Source: Zingiber officinale (taxonomy: Eukaryota; Streptophyta; Magnoliopsida; Zingiberales; Zingiberaceae). Taken from it: a stretch of DNA of 64,000 nucleotides. The translations under genes were made by a program, and so were the position numbers. Of the stretch, positions 44,346-55,255 are shown piece after piece. The stretch covers positions 16,648,877 through 16,712,876 of the forward strand of contig NC_055992.1 of assembly GCF_018446385.1 (NCBI RefSeq), given 5' to 3'. Position 1 is the first letter of the stretch. Every line of letters starts with the position of its first letter. The notes beneath the pieces were generated by a model. That model saw only the letters and a list, made by a program, of their open reading frames with translations. It searched no databases and had not been told where the DNA came from.

Positions 44346-45513
44346 GCATTCAGTTTTAGTATGTTTTTATTTGTATACATGCATATCGAGTTTTTGTGAG
44401 TAGATAGCGCTCACTAAGCTTTATGCTTATAGACTGCATTTCCTCCTACTGTAGATAAAGGAAAAGCTAAGGTATGAAAGGAAGGTGACAAGGAGATGCT
44501 GTGACGGTGTGTGATGCCAGGACTATGGAGAGATCATGAGTTTGCTAAGGAAACTGTCAAGACTCCTTTTGAGTTTTCTTTCAGTTATTAAGTTGATAGA
44601 GATTGTATTAGTTGTTTCCTTTGTCTATGTTGATTAATTGAGTCTATTCCGCATTGTTAGTTGAGTTATTTCCTATTGTTGGAGCTATATAGTTTTCTAT
44701 TGCTAGAATAGTTTCTTTTTAGTGTCGTGTTATTATTTCTGCGTGGTTGTGAAAAATATGTTCCAGCCGCTTGTGGCTGTGTATATAGTGTTTGTATCCC
44801 AGTTTGGGGTCACCGGTACAGGGGAGATTCTGCCGAAATTTTTCGGTAGGGATTTCTCGAAGTTAAGTAGCGTACCGGTTAAGTAGAGTTAGTAGTCAAG
44901 TAACGGTCGCCTTTAGAGAATAGTAGTAGTGTAGAAAGGTGGATCGTTATAGGGGCGGTGCTGAAAAAAGGAGAACTGCGGCTGGCGGAAAAGGGGAGAA
45001 CTGCGGCGTGCAGAAAAGCTCAACTTTGGATATGCAGTAGCTGCCCTTCTTTTTCTCCTCTGTTCTTGCAGGAAAAGAGGAACGAACTGTAGTCGACGCT
45101 CGCTGCCTCCGATTTCGCTACAGAGAAGGAAGAGGCAGAGGATACGGGGCGCAGCGGTGGTAGAGATAAAGGAGACGGTGCGCGACGGCAGAGTGCGACA
45201 GTGAAGACGAGGCGCGGCGGCGAAGACGGGGCGTAGAAATGGAGACGAGCACAGTGGCGGAAATGAGGCGCAACGATGGAGACGGGGCACCATTTGGGAA
45301 AAGTCAATCTCTAGGTTAAACCCATTATATAGATTTTATTAATTTATTTATAATGACATTTATAAATTATGTCATAATAAAGGATCTAATCAGATATTAT
45401 ACTTTTAAAATTAATTAATTTTAATAAATATCACTATAAAAGGTGTATAATGACATTTTATAATAAGTGTCATAAAGAAAATGTCCTAGTAAATCTTTTT
45501 TCTTGTAGTGACA

Positions 45514-45985
45514 GTAGATTTTTTTATTTTTTTAATTTTAAATTAAAAAAATAATTAAAATATATTTTTAAAGATTTTATATATAGGATTTAGACTTTCT
45601 AATTAGTTATAATTCTTCAGTTAATTTTTTTAAAAGATTTTACCTATAAGGTTTAGGTTTTCCAATTGGACTATAATATTTAATTAAAAGAAAATTTAAA
45701 AATAAAATAAAATTAAATATTTACGGAGTATTATAATGTGTTAAGGGGATATCATAACGTATTAGGGATTTATATAAAGAAATATTGTTCTTTTTAATTC
45801 AAAATTTCTTTGTTTTTTAATTTTTTTAAATTTTGAATTAAAAAAATAATTAAAATATTTTTTTAAGATTTTATTTCTAGGGTTCAATTTCCCAATTGAG
45901 TTATAATTTTTAAACTATTTTTTTTTTAAGATTTTACCTCTAGGGTTCAAGTTTTCCAATTGAGTTATAGTTCTCCACAAGGAAG
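45514..45985. repeat. Second, inverted copy of the AT-rich hairpin-ended repeat
   Basis: GGTTTAGGTTTTCCAATT and TTAAGGGGATATCATAACG are reverse-complement matches to 31770-31790 and 31670-31700. Part of the unit is repeated at 45821-45985. Its probable terminal hairpin is at 38499-38536, beyond the CACTA element. Confidence 0.65.
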
Positions 45986-46462
45986 TAAGAGACTAAACTA
46001 AGCTCCTTAATTCTATCCTTGATAACATCAATCAGAGTTCTGTCTTTTTGATCTACCGAAGCGCCCTAGTGACAAGGGTTAACCATAACAGGATTTCATA
46101 GGGATCGTCTTTGTTTGGTGTTTAAGGATTGCTTTAGCTTCCGATGAATGCATGCTAATGGACAATGAGTATAGAATAATATGTGATACATCAATACCAC
46201 CACAATGAAACCGAACTCCTAGAACTCTTCATAAACCAGGTTGATTACTTCTTGTTGCTAGTTCTCGTTTCCGCCTTCCAATCTCTTTTCTTAGATTACT
46301 CACAACCATCGATAGTGTAGCTAATCCTAAGTGTGTTATCACTAGTGCTTATAACCAGTCCTCGTGAGATCGATAATCTTTATTACTGACGACGAATCCG
46401 TGCACTTGCAAAATCGTAGCAGCTAACTTACCTTTATTGTTTGTGGGTAGAGGACATTATGT
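45986..46462. other. Unassigned sequence
   Basis: No coding frame or repeat that I recognise. ACGACGAATCCGTGCACTTGC (46391-46411) resembles sequence common in plant gypsy untranslated regions, so a TE remnant is likely. Confidence 0.4.
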
Positions 46463-47993
46463 TGGGTGCCTCAATGAGCAAGTTTTTGAAGAAAAATCGA
46501 GCAACCTTTTAAGATTTGGCCACTCCCGAAGTTTCTTCGGACGCCGCTGGGGCAGCTTCTACTGAGGTTGATCTATCCCCCAAGAGTCCTTAGCTACTGG
46601 GACAGAAAAAAGCTCCTTCAGTCGAGCAATGCCAACAATTAAAGGAGCATCCGGAGCGACCTCTACTACCACAGCAACCAAGCGAATTAACAATCCTGCT
46701 ATTGTTGAGGATATGTCTGCCACGTCAATCGGGGAGGCGACCAATGACCCAATTGAGAAGAAGAACCCGAGCAGCCAGCATCCCTTTATGGATAAGGAGG
46801 CACAAACGCCCTGAGCCACCTATACTAGTGGGTCTTTTGCCCGAAAGATCCGTCTCTAGCCTAAGAACGAGCATTCTAATAACCGAGCTTCCCAGAGTGT
46901 AGCTAGGAGGTTCCCTAACCATCTCTGAAACAACACCAAGCATTTCAACAGCCAATACTGGAGGGGAATCTCCACCCAAATTGGAGGCTTCCACGAGTTC
47001 TGCCTTCCCTCAGATTCCTCCCAGTCCCAGCCGATCGGAGGAGACCACCCCCTAGACTTGCTTACTGCATCTGATAAAGTCTAATGATTATACTTAGTCG
47101 TTTCATAGTTTAGACATGCTGGAAGTTAGCCGACGTACCAACACCTCCATTTTAAAGGTATGTACCATATCCTTGTCATTTTTTCTATTGATACCTGAGT
47201 AATAAATTTAAAACACTTCTTGTGTAGCTATGGACAAAACATATGCACGTCCATAACTGAATCCCTGTTCTAGTGATGCAGATGGGCAGCTACTAAAATA
47301 AGTTACCGATTCAGAAGCTTGTATAGCAGAGCTTACCTTTGTGGCTAAAGAGGCTAAAGTTGACACTACTCGGGCAACAGAAGAATGCCTCCTTTAGAGG
47401 AATCTGATGGTTAGCCTTCATGAGAAATTGGAACAAACAGTTTCCCTCAAAGCTGATCTGGATGAAGCAATTCAAAGGGAAAAGTCAACGTAGTCCAAAG
47501 TTATCTCGCTAGAGGTCGATTGGGAAGAGCTGACCTCTCGACTCACCGAGTAAGTGGCTCGGTAAGCCTCCTTAAAAAAATAAGTAGTTGATCTGCAGGG
47601 TCAGTTGACACTGGCAGATGGAGAGGTGGGCATGCTTCGTGAGTAAGTGGTGAATGCTATCCAAGGTGAGACAAAGGCAACAGCTCAGTTAAAGGAAGTC
47701 TAATCTTATCCGACTTCCTATAGAACCGAGGAGGGGCGTCAAGCAACTTTTAAAATAGAGTTTCTAAAGTCTAAAGAATATTCGAATCTGCTAGCTGCTC
47801 AAATTTGAAGAGATTGAAATAAGGGTTTGAAGGAGCTTCCTAGCAATTTATCCGAGCGGGATTAATCCCCCCAGGCATTAACCTAGACTTTCTTGATTTA
47901 AAAAAGGTGTGGAATGAATTACCTGAGTCTGAAAAAACTATATAGGACAGAGGCAACCTCTTTGTGAGACTCTTGGAACCTTTCATTGTATAA
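46463..47993 (+). pseudogene. Tat 2 antisense ORF remnant
   Basis: Same position and polarity as the Tat 1 antisense ORF. The first part (46559-46900) encodes an Ala/Pro/Thr-rich stretch. A gap from GTATGTACC (47157) to TTGTGTAG (47229) looks like an intron. The rest (47280-47960) is a lysine/glutamate-rich coiled coil (KLEQTVSLKADLDEAIQREKS). Many stops are present. No function can be assigned. Confidence 0.65.
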
Positions 47994-48184
47994 ATTTCTG
48001 CTTTGTCTTTTTGTTGTAAAAATTTCTATTTTGCTTCAATCAGTAGGCTAGTTATTCCCTGCTTATGCATATGTTGGTTGAGTAATGTTTGATCAATAAG
48101 TGATTATGGTTGTCTACCAAGAGAGGAATACTTAAAAAAGTTCTGTGATGTGATTTGTATAACTTTAATAACTTCCACTATAAA

Positions 48185-48612
48185 CCGTCTCTGTAGGATC
48201 GAGGATACCTTTGGTTAGCTTCTGCTCGGGAAAGTTGAATCCTCTCTTTGGAGGATAACGTTGGTTAGCTTCCTCTCGGGAAGGTTGAACCTTTTCTTTG
48301 GAGGATAATTTTGGTTAGCTTCCGCTCAGGAAAGTTGAACCCTTTCTTTACGAGGATAATTTTGGTTATCTTTCGCTTGGGAAGGTTGAACTCTCCTTAA
48401 AGGATAATTTTGGCTAACTTCCACTCGAGAAGATTGAACCCTCTCTTAGGAAGATAATTTTGATTAGCTTCCACTCGGGAGATTTAACCCTCTCTTTGGA
48501 GGATAATTTTGGTTAGCCTCTGCTTGAAAAGGGTGAACTCTCTCTTTGGAGGATAACTTTGGTTAGCTTCCACTCAGGAAGGTTGAACTCACTCTTTGGA
48601 GGATAACTTTGT
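48185..48612 (+). repeat. Tandem array between Tat 2 antisense ORF and integrase
   Basis: About nine copies of a 45-50 bp unit: TTGGTTAGCTTCCGCTCGGG, AAGGTTGAACC, CTCTTTGGAGGATAA. It occupies the same place as the 37-bp array of Tat 1 but differs in sequence. Confidence 0.9.
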
Positions 48613-48789
48613 ACTGCGGAAGAAGGCTGACTTTATTTTCAAACAGGAGCACATACTTATTACAAAAATCATGAAGGATATGAGCTTCATTGACTCCGGT
48701 AGAGGTACAAAAGGTTGGCACTCCAGGATCGAGGTAGTTTTTTCCCGTTTAGCTCTTCTGGATAGTAGCTCCCTGTGCTTAATTTGGTG

Positions 48790-49780
48790 ATCACCTGATA
48801 AGGGCCTCTCCATTGAGGGTCAAGTTTGTTAACACCCTCGATCAGTTTGATTTTTCACCATACTTGATCTCCAACTCGAAATGGCTGAGGAATTAATTTT
48901 TTATCAAGCGCCCGCTTCATCCTTTGTCTGTATGTGATGAGTCTAGCGACAGCTTTTTCTCTCACCTCTGTTGCTAAGTCAAGGTCAATGAGGTGCTATT
49001 CAACATTTTCCTCTTCATCATAATTTTGCCGTCGAACTAACTCTTCACCTACCTCTACCAGCACCACTGCTTCTGCTCCATAAACTAAATGGAATGGAGT
49101 TTCACCAACACTTTCTCTAGGAGTTGTCCGATAAGCCCACAAGATACTAGGTAGTTCGTTCACCCAACTGTCTTTCACATGGTCCAGCTTGATCTTGAGG
49201 CCTCGAATAATTTTTCAGTTGACAACTTCTGCTTACCCATTACTCTAAGGATAAGCTACAAAAGTGAAAACTTGTTAGATTCTAAGTCCTTTACACCAGT
49301 CTTTCAACTTGCGCCCGTGAAATTATCAACCATTATCGGATACCATTTTGTGAGGAATCCCATATCGACAAATAATGTTTTGCCATAAAACTTTTATACT
49401 CGTGTCTTCTGTGATCTGAGCAAGAGCTTCCACTTTACCCATTTAGAAAAATAGTCAACAATAATCAATAGGAATTTCTTCTGTGTTGGTCCGATTGGGA
49501 AGGGTTCCACTATATCCATTCCCCATTAATTGAACGGATATGACATAGTGAAGGTTTTGAGCTGCTTGGTAGGGTGATGTGACAGGGGCTGATGCTTCTA
49601 GCAGTGCTCACAAGAAGTTGTAGATTTAGTGGTGTCCGCTAATAATGTAGGCTAATAATATCCATCTATTAATACCTTTCAAGCCATCTATCTTCCTTCT
49701 ATATGATTTTCATAGATGCCTTCATGAATTTCTCTCATGACATAATCAGTTTCCTTGAGTCTGAGGTATTAAGTAAAGGG
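48790..49780 (-). pseudogene. Tat 2 integrase remnant
   Basis: The frame at 48996-49178 reads KDSWVNELPSILWAYRTTPRESVGETPFHLVYGAEAVVLVEVG, the conserved end of the gypsy integrase core. Pieces of the C-terminal domain follow at 48800-48950 and of the core at 49200-49680, broken by stops. Confidence 0.82.
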
Positions 49781-50368
49781 TGAGCAAATGCTCAGCAATA
49801 TAATTTTTTCCTAATCAAGGTAAATTGAGTAGCTCTTCTTTTAAATAGTCTGGCTTTTGTTGAGTCAGCCGATAATGCTCCGCTCTGGAGGAAAGAAATC
49901 ATAGGACTTTATCAATCTCCCTCCCACTCAGTATTTTGTATTTGAGCTATATATAAAATTTGAGAGCTCGGGCTATCCAACGTCCATGAGGCTAAGACAT
50001 TTGTCATTTTTGCTAGCTCATCTATTTTCATATTCTCCACTCGGGATATCTTTTAAAGGTTCACTTCTTGGAAGTTAGTCTTTAATTGTTCAAATGTCTC
50101 CACATATCTTCTCAATCACTCGCTCCAGATTTTAAAAGTACCCTAAATGTTGTGCCATGAGTTGTGAGTCAGAATATATAATTACCCAAGCGGTTCCTAC
50201 TCTCCTTGCTGCCTAGAGACTAGACAATAGAGTTTCATACTCAGCCTCATCATTAGATGCTCGAAAGTTAAGCCAAATGACCAACTATATAACTTCTCCC
50301 CGAGGTGAAATTAGCAAGACTCTTACTCCACTAGTTAGTCGATTGGAAGGGTCGTCGACATATATATT

Positions 50369-51830
50369 CTAGGTCTCATCACAATCTGGACTAGATACTT
50401 CCACCATAAAGTCCATCAGAGCTTGAGATTTAATTGTCGTGCGGGGTTGATAGTGGATGTCATATTCTCCTAGCCCCATTGTCCATTTTACAAGCCGCCC
50501 AGAAACTTCAGAATTAATAAGAACCCAACCTAGCTGACTATTCATGAGAACAATAATAGGATGAGCCAAAAAATATGGCCTTAATTGCCGAGCGGTTAGG
50601 ACCAACCCCAATGCCAACTTCTCTAATAGGGAATATTTTGTTTATGCCTTTTTCAACAAATGACTATGAAAATAAATGGGGTGTTGAATGGTACCTTCCT
50701 CCCGCAATAAGATTGAGCCGACTACCTGCTCGGTCGCAAACAAGTATAAAAATAATGTTTCGCCTACCAGTGGCTTGGATAGTACAAGTAATCCAATAAG
50801 ATATTTCTTGAGCTTGTTGAAGGTCTGATCACATTTGGCATCCCACTCAAACTTTGAAGCCCTCCAAAGGACTTTAAAAAAGGGAAGACTCTGATCATCC
50901 ATTCAGAATATAAACCTTGATAGAGCGATTATTCGACCCAAATCTTTGAGTCTCCTGAAGGTTCCGAGGAGCAGCCATACACCGCAATGCTCCCATCTTG
51001 TCATGATTAGCCTCGATCCCTCATTCAGCCACCATATACCTTAGAAAGCGTTCACTCTTCACTCCGAAGATACACTTCTTAGGATTTAACTTGAGTCTGT
51101 GTCTTCTCAAAGTATTGTAGGTTTCTCAGATGTCCATGATTAAGTCTTTGTCTTGGGTTGTCTTTATCAGTATGTCATCCACATAAACTTCTACATTCCT
51201 CCCAATTTGGTATCTGAATATCCGATCCATTATCCTTTGCTAAGTAGCTCTTGCATTCTTAAGACTTAATGGCATCATAGTATAACAAAATATTATATCA
51301 GCAGTGATGAAACTCACCTTTTCTTGATCATTAAGAGCCAATGGGACTTAATGATATCCCTAAAAGACATCCAACATACATATATACTCGCATCTCGAGG
51401 TGGAATGCACCATTTGGTCTATAAAAGGAATAGGATAACCGTCTTTTGGGCACGCTCGATTAAGGTCCTGAAAGTCAATACACACTCTCCACTTCTCGCT
51501 TAGTTTTAGTACTAACACTACGTTGGCAAACCATGCAGGAAACTGCACCTCCTTTATGTATCCTACCTCTAATAGCTGGTCCACTTCTGCTTGGATAATT
51601 TAATTTTACTCGGTGCTAAAGTGTCTTCTCTTTTGTTTTGCCGATCGCATATCTGGAAAGATATTCAACTCGTGCAGCATCAGATCAGGAGAAATATCTT
51701 TGACCTCTTTGGGCGACCAGGCAAAGACGTCATAGTTCTCCTCAGGCAATCTAGCAGTTACTGCTTCAATCTTGGATCCAGCTCGGCAGAGATTCTTGTG
51801 ATGCAGTCCTCCGGCCAGGGATGAATGCAA
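50369..51830 (-). pseudogene. Tat 2 reverse transcriptase and RNase H
   Basis: RT pieces: YDVFAWSPKEVKDISPDLMLHELNI (51606-51830), VGYIKEVQFPAWFANVVLVLKLSEKWRVCIDFQDLNRACPKDGYPIPFID and CMLDVF (51360-51584). RNase H pieces: FEWDAKCDQTFNKLKKYL (50642-50902) and RQLRPYFLAHPIIVLMN, KWTMGLGEYDIHYQPRTTIKSQALMDFMVEV (50369-50617). Remnants of a second RNase H continue to about 49.98 kb. Stops separate all pieces. The sequence is close to but distinct from Tat 1. Confidence 0.87.
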
Positions 51831-52224
51831 ATCTCTTCTTTCTCATCTTCCTCTAGTCGATGAGGCTTCTCCTCTCTATCTGGTAGAGGTAAAGGAAACT
51901 TCTAAGCAATTTGTAGAGTCACCATAGTCTTTTTAGCTTTTCGCGACTCGAACCGAACCACATCCACATAATACTTCTATGATGCCAGCTAGTCACCTTT
52001 TGCTCCCCTACCAAGTTGCCAATTGGGAACTTAATTTTCTGATGATAAGTCAAAACAACTGCCTAATAAACATTTGTGCCAGTCTCTCGAGGATGACGTT
52101 ATATGAGGAAATAGTGTCCACCACTATAAACGATGTTCTTCTAGTCCTTTCCGGATCTCAGGTGACATCACCTAGCGATACAGAAAGAGAAATCATCTTG
52201 AGCAGTTGTACCTGATGTCCTGTG
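51831..52224 (-). pseudogene. Tat 2 protease remnant
   Basis: Reverse-strand YNVILERLAQMF near 52080-52110 corresponds to YNVILGRPTLNEF of Tat 1. The protease/gag part continues right of the SIRE-like solo LTR at 53817-54479. Confidence 0.55.
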
Positions 52225-52454
52225 TGTTGGGGCAATTTCCCTAGGTTAAGGTTGACCAGTTTGACTAAGCTTGAGTTGAGTCAAGCTTGAGTCAGGATTT
52301 GAGTTTTGATGTTTGACAATATAAGGAGATTGCTGGAGCAATCGTCCGGTTATGGAGATGGTCAAAGGGTTGACCAGGCTAATTATGGAGATGGTCAAAG
52401 GGTTGACCAAGTTGATGAGAATACAAGTCAAGTAGGTCAAGGTTGACAGGAGAC

Positions 52455-52720
52455 TTGACTGGGAAAGTCCAGTGAGGGGCTAGGCAAGGGAAAGTCCTGG
52501 TGAGAAGCCAGGCAACTGGAAAGTCCTGGTGAGGAGCCAGACAAGTGGAAAGTCCTGGTGAGGAGCCAAACAATTGGAAAGTCCAAGTGTGTTCTTGGCA
52601 AAGGAGAAAGTCCTGGTGAGGAGCCAGGCAATTGGAAAGTCCAAGTGTGATATTGGCAAAGGTTGTAACTCCAAGCATGTAGTCTTGGCAAGGTAAGTCC
52701 TAGTGTGACTTGGCAAGGAG
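52455..52720 (+). repeat. Minisatellite in the SIRE-like solo LTR
   Basis: About seven degenerate units of GGAAAGTCCTGGTGAGGAGC with CAGGCAATT spacers, period near 35-40 bp. Confidence 0.85.
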
Positions 52721-52929
52721 AACTCGACAATTAGGATGAGGCCGAAGGAAGTTCTTGAAGGCAAGGCGTGAAGGATGGGGAGATATCTGAGGGACGCAAG
52801 GCTGATGGAGGAGGCTAGAAGGCTAGTTCGAGGTTGGTCGGGTGTGGCCAAATGCTATGCATGGAGACCCAACAGGTCACGGTTGACGAGGAATTGGGTT
52901 GGAGATTTTGGACTTGAGTTTGAGTCAAG

Positions 52930-53320
52930 TTCAGGCCGGTCAATCGATCGGGCGATCGATTGAACCAGGGTCCAATCGATTAGTGGATTGATTGGAGTGT
53001 GCTGCGAAGGAAGGAATGGCCCAATCGATTGGTCGATCGATTGGGACCATAATTCGCGAGCACAGAGGCCTTCCCAATCGATCGGGCGATCGATTGGGAG
53101 TTGTCGATCGATCAGCCGATCGATTGGGCAAGGGAGTTCTCGCGCGATCGCGAGAACACGGAAAGCTTCTGAATCTATCCACCGATCGATTCAGATGTTC
53201 CCAATCGATAGGTTGATCGATTGGGATTCGACCGTTGGGCAGGATGCAGGTGATGGACGGCTGCGATGGACAGGTGCTGACGTGGCAATCGATTGGAGAT
53301 GGATTGGATCGATTGGGAGC
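52930..53320 (+). repeat. GATCGATYG palindrome cluster in the solo LTR
   Basis: CAATCGATCGGGCGATCGATTG-type palindromes at about 52940, 53020, 53075, 53105, 53180 and 53207. They parallel the array at 16417-16860 in copia B. Confidence 0.8.
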
Positions 53321-53816
53321 ACTGTTTAAAGCCTTGGCGGAGCATTTTCTCCGTAGATCGATGCGATCTTTTCCTGCGAGCTCACAACGATATTTTAGCG
53401 ATCTTCTCCGAGCTTCTCCGCCAGTTCTTGAAGGCCCTTGGGGGTGCATTCCCAAGGTTCAAGAGGCAACAATAATCAATAAGTAAGCAAGAAGAAGAGT
53501 GTATTTCAGTTGTATTTTTGTATCTTCTTCTTGTGTGAGTGTTGTAGTGTTGTGTGTGTTTGTACGAGGCTTCTCCGCCTCCGGCTGCGACCGAGAAGGA
53601 GTTGTTTACTAGTGGAGAGTGCTCAAGTGTGTGGATCCTTGGATTAGTCACCTCTTCTTGAGGTGGATACCAAGTAAACCCTAGGTGTTAGCGTGTTGGT
53701 TTGTTGTGTGTTTGTATTTTATTTTCCACTGCATATCAAGACAAAGAAAATCAATGCAAGCGCGAAGAAACGCTATTCACCTCCCCTCCACTCTAGCGGA
53801 CACAAAGGTCCCAACA

Positions 53817-54479
53817 CTGTGAACTCGATCAGCAATGTGGTTAGTGGTAGTAATTCTTCATCATCGATCTGCATCTAGTCTTTAGCTTTCTTGAAGAAAA
53901 TATTCATGAAACTTCTTTATCCACAAATACCCTTTTTATAGTTGCAATTGAAGCTTCTATTACCAGAGCGTCTTCGTGTGGCGTCTCAACTCCCTGTAGG
54001 TTTTCTCACCCAAAGTTGATAGAAGGGTCGACTCTCTACTCGTGACTAGTTCCCACCGCATGGACCTCTAACCACCGAGCATGAGTTTTCCTAGCTCAGT
54101 TCAAATCACCATCGGTTGGTCCACCCGAGATGATCCCAATAAGACCTTTTACAAGTTCTCGAGCTACTGCTTTTCCCTTTTCTTTGCCCCCTTCGTTCCT
54201 CTTCTCCCAAAGATGGGGAAGGCTCTCCCGATTGGTTCGGGGGATTCCATTCTAGTTGGTCCTTCCGTATTGATCTACTACCATCCTTGATAGGTTGAGT
54301 ACCACTCTGCCTAGGTTGAGTAGACCAAGAGGAATTATACAACACCTTTCTTTACCATGTCTGAGTGACAACTAGTTTTTGTTGATTCCTGTGCATGTAG
54401 CAGCCTTCTATGGAATGGCTCCGAGACTGGTGATAAGGATAGAAATGGTCTTGCTCGGGAGGTTGTTGTGACCTCCAAT
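53817..54479 (-). pseudogene. Tat 2 gag-protease linker remnant
   Basis: Tat 2 sequence between the SIRE-like solo LTR and the Cassandra element. No continuous frame; short basic stretches on the minus strand are consistent with the gag C-terminal region. Confidence 0.45.
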
Positions 54480-54533
54480 GCGGATGTAATACCCCGGTTC
54501 TGAGATTCTGGTTAAGTATGACTTAAAAGGTTA

Positions 54534-54665
54534 GATGGTACTATCCATATCACCAAGGTGCACCTTCCTTTTCGGAAGCTCAAACTTAAGAACTCCAAAG
54601 TTAAGCGTGCTTGGCTTGGAGAAATCTTAGGATGGGTGACCTCCTGGGAAGTTTCCCAGGGTGTG
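54534..54665 (+). other. 5S rRNA-like segment in the left Cassandra LTR
   Basis: Contains AACTCCAAAGTTAAGCGTGC, then TTGG, AGGATGGGTGACC and TCCTGGGAAGT, matching the A box, intermediate element and C box of plant 5S genes. The flanks have diverged, so it is not a true 5S gene. Confidence 0.93.
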
Positions 54666-54989
54666 TGCGAGTGAGGACAAAGCACGCTGAAAGGACCTTC
54701 GGTGATTTGTGGAGCTAGTCGTCAACCCGATGGACAATTATGGGTAGTGTTCCCGGTTCGGTCTGGGTGGGGCCGCCTAGGCTGGGGCGTTACAGATGGT
54801 ATCAGAGCGACCTTGCGATCGTGAGTGCGCCTGTGGTAGGAGCACCCAGGGCACCACCTAGCGAGGGAGATTCTGGGATTTGTTTGTGGTGTGATTTGTG
54901 GTTACACAACGAGGACGTTGTGTCTTTAAGTGGGGGTGATTGTAATACCCCGGTTCTGAGATTCTAGTTAAGTATGACTTAAAAGGTTA

Positions 54990-55121
54990 GATGGTACTAT
55001 CCATATCACCAAGGTGCACCTTCCTTTTCGGAAGCCCAAACTTAAGAACTCCAAAGTTAAGCGTGCTTGGCTTGGAGAAATCTTAGGATGGGTGACCTCC
55101 TGGGAAGTTTCCCAGGGTGTG
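54990..55121 (+). other. 5S rRNA-like segment in the right Cassandra LTR
   Basis: Same as the left copy except for one visible substitution just upstream (CCC for CTC in the GGAAGC block). Confidence 0.93.
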
Positions 55122-55255
55122 TGCGAGTGAGGACAAAGCACGCTGAAAGGACCTTCGGTGATTTGTGGAGCTAGTCGTCAACCCGATGGACAATTATGGG
55201 TAGTGTTCCCGGTTCGGTCTGGGTGGGGCCGCCTAGGCTGGGGCGTTACAGCGGA

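Larger units (their letters stand above)
41396..44951 (+). repeat. Solo LTR of a Del/Tekay-like gypsy element (family A, 3556 bp), TSD GGGGC
   Basis: Begins TGTAACGACCC and ends GATCGTTATA (the terminal TACA has decayed to TATA). GGGGC flanks it at 41391-41395 and 44952-44956. The sequence on either side joins into a continuous CACTA interior. Near the 3' end CAGCCGCTTGTGGCTG and TACAGGGGAGATTCTGCCGAAATTT recall family B (8866 and 56254), so the two are distant relatives. The size and the termini suit the Del/Tekay chromovirus lineage. No internal coding region remains, as expected after LTR-LTR recombination. Confidence 0.9.
38537..45510. mobile_element. Non-autonomous CACTA (En/Spm) transposon, TSD ACA
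   Basis: The left end is CACTACAAGAAT and the right end TTCTTGTAGTG, the CACTA terminal motif. Both are flanked by ACA (38534-38536 and 45511-45513), a perfect 3-bp TSD. The ends carry inverted ATGACATTT/AAATGTCAT subterminal repeats. Without the nested solo LTR it would be about 3.4 kb. I see no TNP2-type transposase. Unassigned sequence (40.13-41.39 kb) and a GC-rich segment (44957-45310, with GAGAACTGCGG repeats) remain inside; the latter may be captured host DNA. Confidence 0.88.
52225..53816 (+). repeat. SIRE-like copia solo LTR (1592 bp), TSD CTGTG
   Basis: Begins TGTTGGGGCAATTT and ends GGTCCCAACA. CTGTG flanks it at 52220-52224 and 53817-53821. The end region (CTATTCACCTCCCCTCCACTC) matches the copia B LTR start in reverse complement, and the GATCGATYG palindromes recur. 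Frames inside it are repeat-driven and not genes. Confidence 0.92.
54485..55250 (+). mobile_element. Cassandra TRIM retrotransposon, complete, TSD GCGGA
   Basis: Two 310-bp LTRs (54485-54794 and 54941-55250) begin TGTAATACCCC and end GGGGCGTTACA. They differ at only two positions by eye (54511 and 54580 against their partners). The 146-bp interior starts with a tRNA-Met primer site (ATGGTATCAGAGC, 54796-54808) and ends with a polypurine tract (AAGTGGGGGTGAT). It has no protein-coding capacity. GCGGA flanks it at 54480-54484 and 55251-55255. Each LTR contains 5S rRNA-like sequence, the defining trait of Cassandra. It relies on other elements' enzymes for movement. Confidence 0.96.

Noticed and set aside
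52379..52851. Repetitive proteins encoded on the minus strand
   Set aside because: The frames arise from the minisatellite inside a solo LTR and match in all three frames, as expected for short tandem repeats.
54590..54665. A 5S rRNA gene
   Set aside because: The 5S-like sequence is inside both LTRs of a Cassandra TRIM, has diverged at its ends and lacks the 120-bp gene structure.
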